64,000 bases of DNA, from the NCBI GenBank assembly GCA_036172665.1, contig CM069871.1, forward strand, positions 8,928,001 through 8,992,000. The letters are read 5' to 3'. The DNA is from Prosopocoilus inquinatus. Taxonomy: Eukaryota; Arthropoda; Insecta; Coleoptera; Lucanidae. Shown piece after piece: positions 33,776 to 44,239 of this stretch. The notes under the pieces are model-generated. The model saw only the letters and a program-made list of their open reading frames with translations. It searched no databases and was not told the origin of the DNA. The translations under genes and the position numbers were made by a program. Numbering within the stretch: the first letter of the stretch is position 1; each line of letters begins with the position of its first letter.

Positions 33776-34924
33776 TCCACGGTAAGCAAATTTGAATCGA
33801 ACTTGCTTTCCAAACTGGAAACTGGCTCGGTCAAAAGTATTGAAACAATTTTCACGAAAACACTTTTTCACTTTAGACCAGCTTTTTTTCCTAAGTATCG
33901 ACCCCCTACCTATGTACAAGTAAATAAAAATTGCCATTCCAGCCCCCCTCTCAAATTTAAATAATATTTCTAAAACACATGTGTAGATACCCATACTAAA
34001 AACAAACAAAAAATTAATTCGTTAATTGATCCGATTTGGTTTAGTTAGTTTTGTAAAAATTTTATTTATTTATTTTATATTTATAATATTATTCCTTATT
34101 TCACTTTATTTTGTTCAATTTTTAATACTTATAATCAATAGATTGACCACTGTTTTTTTTTTTTTCTTTTATTCGATTTCATTCGATTTGAACACTTCAT
34201 TTTTCCTTTTAGTTTTTTCTTTTGTTTTGATGTTTTCTTCGTTTTTGTTTGACATTTTTTCATTTTTTAATTGTCAGTGGTTTCTTTTCATACTCCATTT
34301 GTGTTTAATTACAATTTTTTCCATTTTAATACCTTCGATTCATAGCCTTTGTACACTTTTTTTTATTGGATTTGACTTAATTTTAGTTTTTTAATTTTTT
34401 TACTCATTTTCTTCCTTGCATCTTCGACGATCGTCTTTTGTTTTTTATTTTCCTAGATTCGACTGTATTTTATTTTTATTTTGATAATCAATACCATTCA
34501 GTAAATGTAAATAAAAATATAGTGACGATGAGCCTTAAATTTTGTTCGCCATTGTCAATCAAAACTTCCGTTTTCACTCTGGAAATTAGAAATTTTCATA
34601 TAAATGAAATGAATGTTGTTTTACCAAAGGAAAAGGCCAAAAATAAATTAGGAGTACATTATTAAGAAATTATTTTCATTATTTAAAATTATTAAGACAT
34701 TAATCTCTTTACTTTTAATACAATCAAATAAATACAAGTCAGTGGAAATCTTTGACAATGAGTGACGACCAAAATTTGTTGCTCGCGCCTGTATAATGAA
34801 TTCAAATTTATTTAATAATAATAATAATAAATAAATAAATATATTACCCAACAGACAGTACAAGTCTATAATGGACAAGAAATTCAAGGTTATTCCGATA
34901 GGCCTCCACTAGATAAAAATTCAC
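33776..34924. other. Intergenic T-rich DNA, no gene seen
   Basis: Strong T bias on the + strand (34026-34440) creates a hydrophobic 122-codon frame without any real motif. An (AAT)n run lies at 34815-34830. Confidence 0.5.
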
Positions 34925-35038
34925 AATTCGGGCCCTAAAGAGGTTCATCGACCCCAGCCGACCCCCACAGAATCGTCGATACCTTTCAAGTCTTGCATTG
35001 AATCCGAAGGGGTCGATATCCTCGTCGGCAACCCCCTC
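34925..35038. mobile_element. hAT-like terminal sequence, opposite orientation
   Basis: GGTTCATCGACCCCAGCCGA followed by CCCCC, and later GAAGGGGTCGATATCCTCGT then CGGCAACCCCCTCATG, are the complement of the end at 3569. Probably a right terminus of the same family. Confidence 0.45.
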
Positions 35039-35639
35039 ATGCTTTAAATCAACACGATCAAATTATTTCTGTAAAAAATACTTTTAGTAAGCACAGTTTC
35101 CATTGGCGTAGCTGGGCTTTATTCCCTAGGGGTTATAGAGTAAGACATAGCGCAAATAAATAGTTTATTTAAAAATTAATTTACTTACATTTCCGCTGTT
35201 TCATTCGATTATTTATTATAATTGCAGAAAATTATGTCTGCTTTGCATTCGTAAGTCAAAATTGAAAAAATGAAATTAAAGAACCCCGAAAAAGCTGAGC
35301 AGTGTTGTAACCGACAAGGGGGATATCATGGTGGGGGTGGCAAAAAATAGTCCCCCATTTTTAGTAATCGAGGACGAGGATATGAATTAAAATGGTTAAT
35401 TTAAATATTTAAACACTTTTTTGTCATCAGGAAACAAAACGGGGCGTTTCGGCCCCCTTGTACAGTTGCACCGCCTGAACACTTCCGATTGCGTAATAAT
35501 TTCCAAACGAGATTATAAAATGCAATTACCTCGTCCAGTGCGAAATTTTATTTTATTTTTTATTTTTGTATTATTCGAATCGATGTTTGTTGAATTAAAG
35601 TTTGCCTTTAATATTTAATTTCCAATTTAAAAATGGGAT

Positions 35640-35875
35640 ATCTATTTGATTCGATTTGCAGTGCTTCTTCTGGATTTTGCAGATGGACGAATAAAATTAA
35701 GAATTGGAGTTCCATTGAGGTTTTCCAACAAACCATTTTTGAATTTGATTTGGAATCGAAATACTCGTTCTTCTACTGTTTCGGGGATGTTGCTCATGGA
35801 TGAATAAAATAGGGATTTACTTCTGGTTTCATTGAGGTTTTCTAACAAACTACACCTACTATTTTTCTGCATCGT
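35640..35875. repeat. Short tandem duplication (~125 bp unit)
   Basis: GATGGACGAATAAAATTAAG...TCCATTGAGGTTTTCCAACAA is repeated as CATGGATGAATAAAATAGGG...TTCATTGAGGTTTTCTAACAA. It explains a 76-codon minus frame with internal repetition. Confidence 0.6.
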
Positions 35876-36242
35876 TTAAATTACTGGCAGCATGTCAACA
35901 AGATACATTGTACAGGATCTAAGCAGATTTGCACGCCATGAATCATAGAGTCATACGTGGTTAAAGGGCATCGTTTATTCTTTGCGCAAATCTCGTCCCA
36001 AGTAGAAAACAATCTTGCGAAAAAAAAACCAAAATTACAATTCTATTATGAAAACATGACTAACCGTCCGCCTCACCTGTGTTGTGTTTTTAAACTGCGT
36101 CTGTTAGCGCTCTCTAACAAAAATAATGCGTAGCAGAAACGGCGGCCTTTGAGACCGTCATATCTGTCACATTTCTATCCCGTTAGTAAGGGGATTAAGC
36201 GTGGGTGGTGCACCATGAGCACCGCCACTGACCAGCGAGTAC

Positions 36243-36248
36243 TATAAG
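36243..36248 (+). promoter_or_regulatory. TATA box of a candidate + strand gene
   Basis: TATAAG lies 96 bp upstream of an ATG in good context (AGCAAAATG), in locally less AT-rich DNA. The arrangement resembles an inducible insect promoter. Transcription is not proven. Confidence 0.35.
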
Positions 36249-36338
36249 AACGCTGCCTGAGTAACGCACATGCCTAGTAAAGTTGTACCCTTCCTGAGCA
36301 GTGCGCCAGTGTAATCTCCAGTGAAAGACTCAAGCAAA

Positions 36339-36368
36339 ATGCCAGGACCTTCCAGACCCTTATGGCAG
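36339..36368 (+). CDS. Candidate 10-codon first coding exon
   Basis: ATG followed by CCAGGACCTTCCAGACCCTT and ATGGCAG encodes MPGPSRPLWQ and stops at a strong donor CAG|GTTAGT, phase 0. A very short first coding exon after a TATA promoter is common in insect secreted-protein genes. No matching downstream exon was recognised on the + strand, so the gene is incomplete or the call is wrong. Confidence 0.3.
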
Positions 36369-37339
36369 GTTAGTCATTTCTTTTTTTTTTTTTGGTCAAA
36401 GCATAATTTCCCCCGCCCAACTAGGTCCTTACTTACAAATAAATCAAATTAATTTATTTAACTTGCCCCTTTTTGACGACGAGTTTGTTTGTTTTTTTCT
36501 CTCCTGAGGGGAGCGAAATTTAGGCAGGCGACTATTTTCTTCTCTGCCAGTGGCGGTGATAATTTTTATTGGATCAAAACGCATCACCGCGTAAATACAC
36601 TTAATGTTTGTTTCTGTGATTCAGAGCGGGTTATTTTTAAATTTATTTACGTTTGCGAAAATAGCATTCGTCGGACAGAAATGTGTCAAAATTGCTAATT
36701 TTATCGGCGCGAGTCTGGGCGCGCTTGTGTTTACGAAATGCCAATAAGGATCGAGTTCCGAGCGTTTTTGAATTTCCCCCCTAGATGATGAAAACTGTAG
36801 CCACCGTTGGATTGAGAGGGTTTGAGAAGAAGAGGCATTTTCTTTTTGCAAAATTTAACAAACAAGATTGCTGTTACTAAAAACTGTAAGGAATTTTGAA
36901 TGGGGTGATTGTGGAAAGTCGGTTTTGCCTTCACTTTGATGATAATCACCGAATTGAGTTTTAAAAAATTTTCGCCTTAAATAATTGCAATCGCGCGCGC
37001 CACTGGAATAAAAGGGCTGAAAAAAATGCTTTTGGAATATTTAAAACACTAAAAACTAAATTGCTGTTATGAAACTGCAAGAAATTTTAAATGGGAAAAA
37101 TTGTGTGGGGAAGATTCCACCTTCATTTTGATGATAACCCCTAAAGCCCAAGAAGAATTTTTATTGCTTTCATTTTTTTTTTATATCTGTGGTGTTTGCC
37201 CAACGCGATCCATTTTTGTGTGTGTAAAGTGTTCCGTGGCTTTGTTTCATCCAAACCTCCTCGTCGTTGAGGGGAAAGCAGTGTCGAATTTTCTCCCCAA
37301 CACTGAAGGGTACTTGAAGTGAGTACGACCCCCGAGAAA
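36369..37339. other. DNA without a recognised gene
   Basis: Possible intron of the candidate gene above. Two ~90-bp stretches (36840-36955 and 37060-37145) are similar (AACTGTAAGGAATTTTGAAT / AACTGCAAGAAATTTTAAAT), a weak direct repeat. No exon is visible. Confidence 0.4.
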
Positions 37340-37562
37340 TATCTTGAGCGGGTGCGAACCCACGACTTTACGATTGCAAGGCCGGTCCCTTACCACTTGG
37401 ACCGTTCAGGCGTTACGTTAAAAAAAATATTAATCCAAATCAATCTGTATTATTTTTTAAGTAGATGCATATTTCAACAGTTAAGCTATCATCTTCAGTA
37501 CATCTTCATTCGTTGGTGTAACCGAAGGCCGGTTCCTTACCACTGGATCGTTCAGGCGTTCA
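37340..37562 (-). repeat. tRNA-derived SINE-like remnant
   Basis: On the minus strand a B-box-like GGGTTCGCACCC (about 37359-37370) and an A-box-like CCAAGTGGTAAGGGACC (about 37382-37398) resemble a tRNA head. The tRNA stems do not pair well. The A-box end, GCCTGAACG...CCAGTGGTAAGGAACCGG, recurs at 37526-37562. No functional tRNA. Confidence 0.4.
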
Positions 37563-37664
37563 AATTTAAATTAGTTTCTTGCGTGTTTGAAAAATTCTAG
37601 GAAGTAAAGTCTTCTTTGATGGAAGGGTGATTTTTGATGTTTTCGTTCAAATTTATTTATTTAT

Positions 37665-37990
37665 TAATAAAAGAGGGCAAAATATATATAATCCTCTTAT
37701 TTCCGCAGAAAGTGTTGGTCAAAAAACGCGACCAAAACCCGACAAGTTTCGACCATTTGGTCATCTTCGGAGGTTAAATTGGAGACGTATAAAAACACAA
37801 GCACAAGCACATTAAAATAACTTTAAAGTGATGATTAATTAGGCCAGGTTCTCTTTTCATACGACTCCAATTTAACCCCTGAAGATGACCAATTCGTCGA
37901 AACTAGTCGAGTTTTGAATATATTTTTTGACCAACACTTTATGTGCAAATAAAAAGAATCTACGAATTTTGCCCTCTTTTATTTATTAAA
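37665..37990. mobile_element. Foldback element with AAAGAGGGCAAAAT ends
   Basis: TAATAAAAGAGGGCAAAATA at the left mirrors ATTTTGCCCTCTTTTATTTA at the right. Inner arms AGTGTTGGTCAAAAAA and TTTTTTGACCAACACT, and GGTCATCTTCGGAGGTTAAA against TTTAACCCCTGAAGATGACC, also pair. About 325 bp, non-coding. Confidence 0.8.
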
Positions 37991-38735
37991 TTAATTTTAC
38001 ACTTTAATGGATTTCCGTCAGAGCATTGTTTATTTATTTATCTTTCCATTTATCTTTTTCTTTGTTTTTTTGATAGTTCTTGCTCGTGAGAATTGCAGAG
38101 GATATGAAACAAATAAAAAGGCTTTTTAAAAACGAGCTAAAAGAGTAATTTATTTACTTACTTTGACGTTTCGCTAATATAATCATTTCCTTCGACTAAA
38201 CAGCCACCAAAATTTGATTAAAAAATAAATACCGAATTTATATTAAAAATTGCCGTGTGAGGTATTATCAGTGATGCAAAACGGAATCGGTAACTTCCAG
38301 TTCGACCAGTGCCTATTAGAAAGACAGGCCACATTTGTGGTGGGAGTCCGAGTCTCATGTCGTTCCCTACTCCTCTACAGCTTGTTTTTAATTGGCTGTG
38401 GTGGGTGTCGCTTACGGTTGCAGTCGTCTTTGGCTATTACAAAAATAATAATAAATGAAAATGGATTTGTTTGAATTTTTCATCATGACTTACAGCCTCA
38501 TTTGTGACAGGTCTAAGTCTAATTGCAATTAATTATTAATAATAATAATTAATTAATTATTAGTTTCGTGCTTTGGTTCATTTTTTGTGTCATTCCTGTC
38601 AATCAGTGTTAATTGCGTCTTTTGCAAACGAATACGAACTAATCCGTTTGAAAAAAGCGAAAACCAAACAGAAATTACTGCATTTCTAGCCCCCTTCCCC
38701 CCCAAATCGATACAATAAAAACATGCAATTTTAAC

Positions 38736-39075
38736 TGACGCCCTCTATTAATGATCAGCATAAAAATTGGAATTTTTTCCTTTGAAAGGCGAGAAGAGCA
38801 AAACATGACGTCACTTAAAACTTTTTTAAAAAGTGTTTTAAAAGCAAACAGGCGTGCAACAAAACCAGGCAACTTTAGTTCGCGCCATCTATTGATGATC
38901 ACCAATATCAAATATTTTAAGCCGTTCTTTTCTTTTTTCAAACGAAGAGGGATTTCTTTTAACGAAGGAGGAGACGAAAAAATAACGTTAATTTAAACAT
39001 GAGAAAAACAAAAAGAAATCGACTTCGATTGTTCTAAAAAGCAAAAAAAAAATCGAAAATATTGACGCCATCTGT
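38736..39075 (-). repeat. Third cluster of GCGCCATCT-type motifs
   Basis: GACGCCCTCTATTAATGATC (38737), CGCGCCATCTATTGATGATC (38881) and GACGCCATCTGTTGTCC (39064), spaced 144 and 183 bp, in the orientation of the 17-kb array. Confidence 0.6.
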
Positions 39076-39439
39076 TGTCCGTCTTCAACATCAAACGTCT
39101 TAGACTTTTTAAATTCCAGAAACGTGTCGATAAACAGAAAAAAAAATGTTGAACGAAATGTTGATTAAACGTTGTCTACCGCTTGTTTAATTAAATATTC
39201 AAAACGGCTGGAACAAGACAGACACGGCCATATTTTCAAGTGAAACTGAAACATACGATATGCGTCAACGATTAAATTAAGTCGTCGTGTCGGTGGATTT
39301 TAGTTCTTGAACGAATAAACTGAACGAACGAATCTTCTCGATTGAACTGAACAAGCTGAACCAACGCCCGCTTTATATAGGCCAGATTTATGAGGTGGCA
39401 GAATACCCCGACTTGAACGAGTTGACCGCAAGGACGTAA

Positions 39440-40660
39440 CGAGCGAGTTTTTAGTTTTTTTGACACAAAGAAATACTTTTACTATATTTTTTTCTCGTCT
39501 AAATTTAAGCGGGAAACAATCGGGATCTTTTATAAGTTATTTTTTTCTTTTTTCTTCTTAATTAGAAAATTAGTATAAATAGCCATAGGTCATCGTTTGT
39601 TTTTTCCGAATTATTAATTAATAAATAATTTCATTCACAATCAATTAGTTTTTCTTTCTGGCATTCTGTCTAAATGCAAACGAAAGATAATCAGAAACGT
39701 TTCTTCTTTCCTCCGATTGCTTAGGTTTGGAGCTAATTTAAAGGGCCCGGTAGTCTTTTGTTTTCTATATAAAACCTAACGCGTTCTTTAATAATTATTT
39801 TCTTATTATCGGTACAAAAAAGAGTTAAAATTGCTTTTTTTTTCAGTTGAAAAAGAATATTTTGATATATTTTTTTCGATTTTTTTTCTTTAAATGTAAA
39901 TTTAAATATGGTTTTATCGGATTACTTATGTTTTCCTTTTTTTCTTAATTGAAAAAAAATCTGTCCATAAATAGATATGATCATCTTTTGTTTTCTGTTT
40001 TAAAAATTAATAGTTCCATTGGCATTCAGTTTAAGGGACTTCATTCCTTAATTCTGTGCGATTATAACAAAAAAAAAAGAAAACAAATGAGAATCAGAAC
40101 TGTTTCTTCTCTTCTCTTCGATTTTTTAGAATTAATTTAAATGGACCCCGTCGCCTTTCCCTTTCTAATTAAATTCCAAAGCGTTGTAATCGTTCAAAAA
40201 AAAAAAAAAATTAATCACTTTTCTTTTATTGGGAAAAAATATTTTGACAATCTCTTTCCAGCATTTTGTTTTAGTTTAAGCAGTTACTTATAGACGCATA
40301 TATTTTTCTTTGTTCTAAATTTAAAAAAAAAGGGAACCGACTATAAATAGTCTTTTGTTTTCTAATTAAAAAAAATAAAAAAAATAAAAATTTTGTTTCC
40401 ATTAATTTTAAAGATTTTGTCATTTTTTTAAAATCTGTTTGAAATTAAACAAAAGACGACGACCGATTTTCTTTTTGCATCAAAAAGCCCGATCGTCTTT
40501 TGTTTTTAATTTAAAATTTAAGTCGTTTTCATCTTTGACGACGACACCAAAATATTTTTCTTTTTCTTTAAATTAAAAAAAAAAACAATGTGCGTCATTT
40601 TTTTCGATTTTTAAAACATTTCACTTTAAACGACCCGATCGTCTTTCGTTTTTTTTCACG
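39440..40660. repeat. Degenerate repeat tract with GATCGTCTTTTGTTTT words
   Basis: Variants occur near 39590, 39755, 39979, 40347, 40490 and 40640, spaced ~150-370 bp in AT-rich DNA. The same word family appears at 28.7-30.2 kb and at 34425-34442. Confidence 0.5.
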
Positions 40661-40981
40661 ATTTTAAGACAAGCGTATTTTTATTTTCTCAAAGAAAACA
40701 TTTTCTTTTTGCTGAATTTATTGTGTCGATTAAAACTCGGATTGTTTCTTTTTCTTAATTTTCTGTCCGTCAGTTTTTATCCTCTTTCTTTCTTGAGTTT
40801 TTTTTTTCTGAAGTTAAAACCACTTTGTAATTAATTGGAAAATAAATAGTTGGACTGGCTTTTAATATAAATAAAAATATACATTTTAGCTCAATACAAC
40901 TTTATTTCATAATACTTTGACTAATCATTTTTATCACCTTTAAATTAAATTTTTAATTTTCTAATTGTAAATACGTATTAA

Positions 40982-41003
40982 AATAATAATAATAATAATA
41001 ATA
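40982..41003. repeat. (AAT)n microsatellite
   Basis: About seven AAT units. The surrounding 40700-42478 is AT-rich and has no recognised gene. Confidence 0.8.
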
Positions 41004-42478
41004 GTAACGCACCGTGGTGGAAAACACAGGACCTCTCGCCTGAGAAAATCAATTCCACCGAAGTTTCAGTTTTTTTTTTTCTGTCATTAAAAAATTAAAC
41101 AGTGATGAAGGTCAGCAACGAAACATGTTGAGTAAAACAGAAGAGACTTTTTTGGATTACGTCCAGCCAATCGTGTTCTTCGACAGTGCTTTGTTTTCAT
41201 TGAGACGTCACGAATATTTTTTTTGTTGATGGGGCACACCGGATTGGGTTTATTTTCGGAAGGGGGTTTCCCCTTACAGTCTTCGATTCATTTAATCTTA
41301 AGCTTCCATCTTCATGCACGCTTTTTAGTAGACTGTATACAATTGTTCCGGATTTCTCTTTCTCTGTCTCTTTCAGTAGATTTTACCCCTGTACAAGTAG
41401 AGTCACGATCATCTTAATCGAAAGCACTTCAAGCTTGTTCACGCTGGCAATAAAGATTATGAAACTGTCAGTCGGTTTCGACTCGTTTGATTGCGACTGT
41501 ACAGTTGAAAGCAAAAAAAAAAAAAATAGTTGGCAAAAACAGTTTCCCAGTTTAATTATGTATATAATTATATTTAGAAATTTTTAATTCTTTCGATTTT
41601 GAAAAAGATTTTAACTTTAGTAAAAGCTCCGAAACCAAATTTAAATAATAACATTTCGAGAATGAGAGAGAGAACGATTACAGAAAATTGTTCTTGTCGT
41701 CTATTTTTTGCTTTCGATTGTAGATGTCGCCTCTGAAAACCATTTCAACATTCCCTAAACACTGTCATTTCTTCCATTTTTGATTTTTTTTTTTATTTTG
41801 GAGAATCATCGCTTTCTGTTCGTAATCTTTAAATAGGCCTCCGATCCAAGTATGTAAACAACAACGAGAATTATTTTGTTCTCGGTTTCATGGAAGCAAT
41901 AAATCGAACGATTAAACGATTGTTTTCCCCAAACCACTTAAAGTTACGACCGCTTGGAATAAGAGCGAGCCGAAAACCGAAAATAAGATTTTTTTTTTTA
42001 AAAAAAAAACGACTTTAAAAATAGCGCGCAGAGTAACTCGTGATCTTCCAGAGTTTATTTGCTCATGTTCAAAACTTTTCTAACAGTATACCTATCCATA
42101 AAGAAACGTGCCGACAAAATTCCTCGAATTTTTCTCTGGAACATGCAGCCTTAAAAATAAAACTTAAAATCGAACGTAGAGGGAGGAGGGCGTTTTTGGT
42201 TGGGTGACTTTTAAGACCAGAAATTAAAATACATTTTTTTAATAATTATTATTATTATTATTAAAACTACTGGAACTTAATAATACTTCTTCTAATAATG
42301 CAAAACAAAAGTCTGAATAAATTGAACACATTCTAAACAGTAATACATAGTTTTGGTAACTTCGTCTTATTGCGATGACGTACATACGCATGCTTTTTGC
42401 GCAATACTTGAATGAAAAAAAAAAAAAACAAATGATGAATTTAATATTATAACTATTCAGGTACGCAGAGGGAATTAA

Positions 42479-42639
42479 TTACGGGTCTAAATCGCTTATG
42501 AAGAAGTCGGCGGGGATGTTGTCGAAGACCTTCCTCAAAATATCGTACATGATCTCCTCGATCGTCCTACTGAGGATGGGGTTGAGGGAATCCGCCAGGA
42601 CCTTCCAGTTTTCATTCAAGTATCTATTCGTGGTTTCCT
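42479..42639 (-). CDS. Takeout/JHBP-family protein, exon 5 (C terminus)
   Basis: The acceptor TTTGCGCAG|AG joins in frame to exon 4 (G|AG), giving EETTNRYLNENWKVLADSLN and a C terminus RKVFDNIPADFFISDLDP before TAA (42479-42481). The LNENW motif followed by an amphipathic helix and a proline/aromatic C terminus is typical of the last exon of takeout/juvenile-hormone-binding-domain proteins. An ATTAAA-like signal lies about 35 bp beyond the stop (42440-42445, minus strand). Confidence 0.9.
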
Positions 42640-42698
42640 CTGCGCAAACAATCATTGCTCAAGACGACCAAAAAATAAAAATAAAAAAAAAACTTTAC

Positions 42699-42848
42699 CT
42701 AAGGCTTTTATTCCATCGAATAAATTGCCCATATACAGGCTGAGCCCCCCAATGGAAAATTTCACTTTGGTTTCAGTAATCTTAAAGAAGTTGAAGCCGT
42801 CGTGTTGTATCAAATCGACGGTGTTTTTCGTTTTTATATCCAAGTTTT
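42699..42848 (-). CDS. Takeout/JHBP-family protein, exon 4
   Basis: CTTTCTTTTAG|AA to TTAG|GTAAAG, 150 bp. It encodes (K)NLDIKTKNTVDLIQHDGFNF followed by FKITETKVKFSIGGLSLYMG and NLFDGIKAL. The NLF(D/N)G motif before LG/LE is a family hallmark. The split lysine codon A|AA joins exon 3 as CWFDAKNLDIK. Confidence 0.9.
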
Positions 42849-43449
42849 CTAAAAGAAAGAAAAAAAGAAAAACAGAAAATTTCGAAGTCTACGAAGAAAG
42901 CCTTCACAAAAAAGCAGGAAGCGACTTGAAATTATTTTAATTCCAAAGATTTCATATCATATCGTGATTATAGGCATTTCTGAGGACGTCTTGCTCGGTT
43001 ACATCATGATTTTAATCGACGTGAAAGTGTAATTTATCGCGGATGTATGGCGTCATCGTAAGTTGGGACATTCACTGATTGATGAAATGGTTTGCAATTT
43101 GATTAGAATTCACGCGATTCGAGACTTGGATTGTCTGCAGTAATTTCTGAGAAACAAATAATTGCTTAGAGATTATAAATGCATAGAATTAGGGAAAGAA
43201 GAAAAAGGAAAATAGAAAAAAAATAAATCAAAATTTCAGGATAAGTACAGAACAGAAAAAAAAAATATTCGTCAATCGTACTGACAAAATGAAGATGAAA
43301 GACTATTTCGATTAATATCTGCTTTCTCTCTCTGCCTTTCTTTCTCCGTTTCGAAGATTAGTGCATGAATGTATGAATTAAAAACAAAACAAAAAAAGTT
43401 GAAAGAAAAATTTCGATAGCGAGCTTCCAGTTGATCAAAATGCCAAAAT

Positions 43450-44080
43450 GTGGATGAGAAAATATTTTTTTAAAATGTTTATTTTGTGTTTCTCTTCCTT
43501 GTCTTCCTTTCTGGAATAGAATAACTTCAATTAGTTATTGCAGAGGTTTAGTTTCCGTTCTACTGTGTACTTGACTTTGATTTCCACCCCCTCCCCCTCC
43601 CTCCCAATTTGGTTCTATTTTTTGCACTCTTTTATTATGGGTACTGCTGTTTTCTTCTTTTCCCCTTTTCTTTAGCTTGCTATTCTACTACTTATCTTAC
43701 TTTCTTATTTCTTCTTTCCCCTTTTGCACTCTTCTCTTCTTCATAACTTCGCTTTGGCTATTCCGTAGTTTTCTTATACATTGTTTAAGTCCTAATTTCT
43801 TGTTTCTATTTTTGATTTTCCTCAACTTTTCCAGTTTTACTTCCTCTTATTATGGTTACTACAATTGTCTTCCTACTTTCCCTTTTCCTTTCCTCTTCTA
43901 TTATTTGTCTTATCCTGTGAAACTTGTTTTCCTCTTTCGCCTTTTTTTCCCTTCTTTTTTGTGTTCGTGTCGATGCTTGTCTTCTTCTTTCTTTTTCTTC
44001 TATAACCATGCGTTATTTTCTTTTTGAGTCCCAATTCCTTCATCCTAATTTCTTTTGCTATCGTCAAAATTGAAACAAAA
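43450..44080. other. Pyrimidine-rich tract in intron 3
   Basis: Long CT-rich stretches (TTTCTTCTTTCCCC, CCCCCTCCCCCTCCCTCCC at 43586-43604) give low-complexity frames on both strands. No exon. Confidence 0.6.
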
Positions 44081-44239
44081 TTAATAATTGATTTATTTCC
44101 CTTAACCGAGATGAATCCAAGCTAAAGTAAAAAATAAATCAAAAGAAAGTTCTTCAACGCGAATTCAGACATTCTTCACTTATTTCGTTGTTTCGCCTTC
44201 ATAATCGCGATTTTTTGATAGTTACAAAACTGACGAGGC

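Noticed and set aside
34026..34394. 122-codon hydrophobic + frame resembling a membrane protein
   Set aside because: Pure T-richness produces Phe/Leu/Ile codons; no other support.
37340..37412. A second tRNA gene on the minus strand
   Set aside because: A and B boxes are recognisable but the acceptor and anticodon stems do not pair, and part of it is repeated; better explained as a SINE relic.
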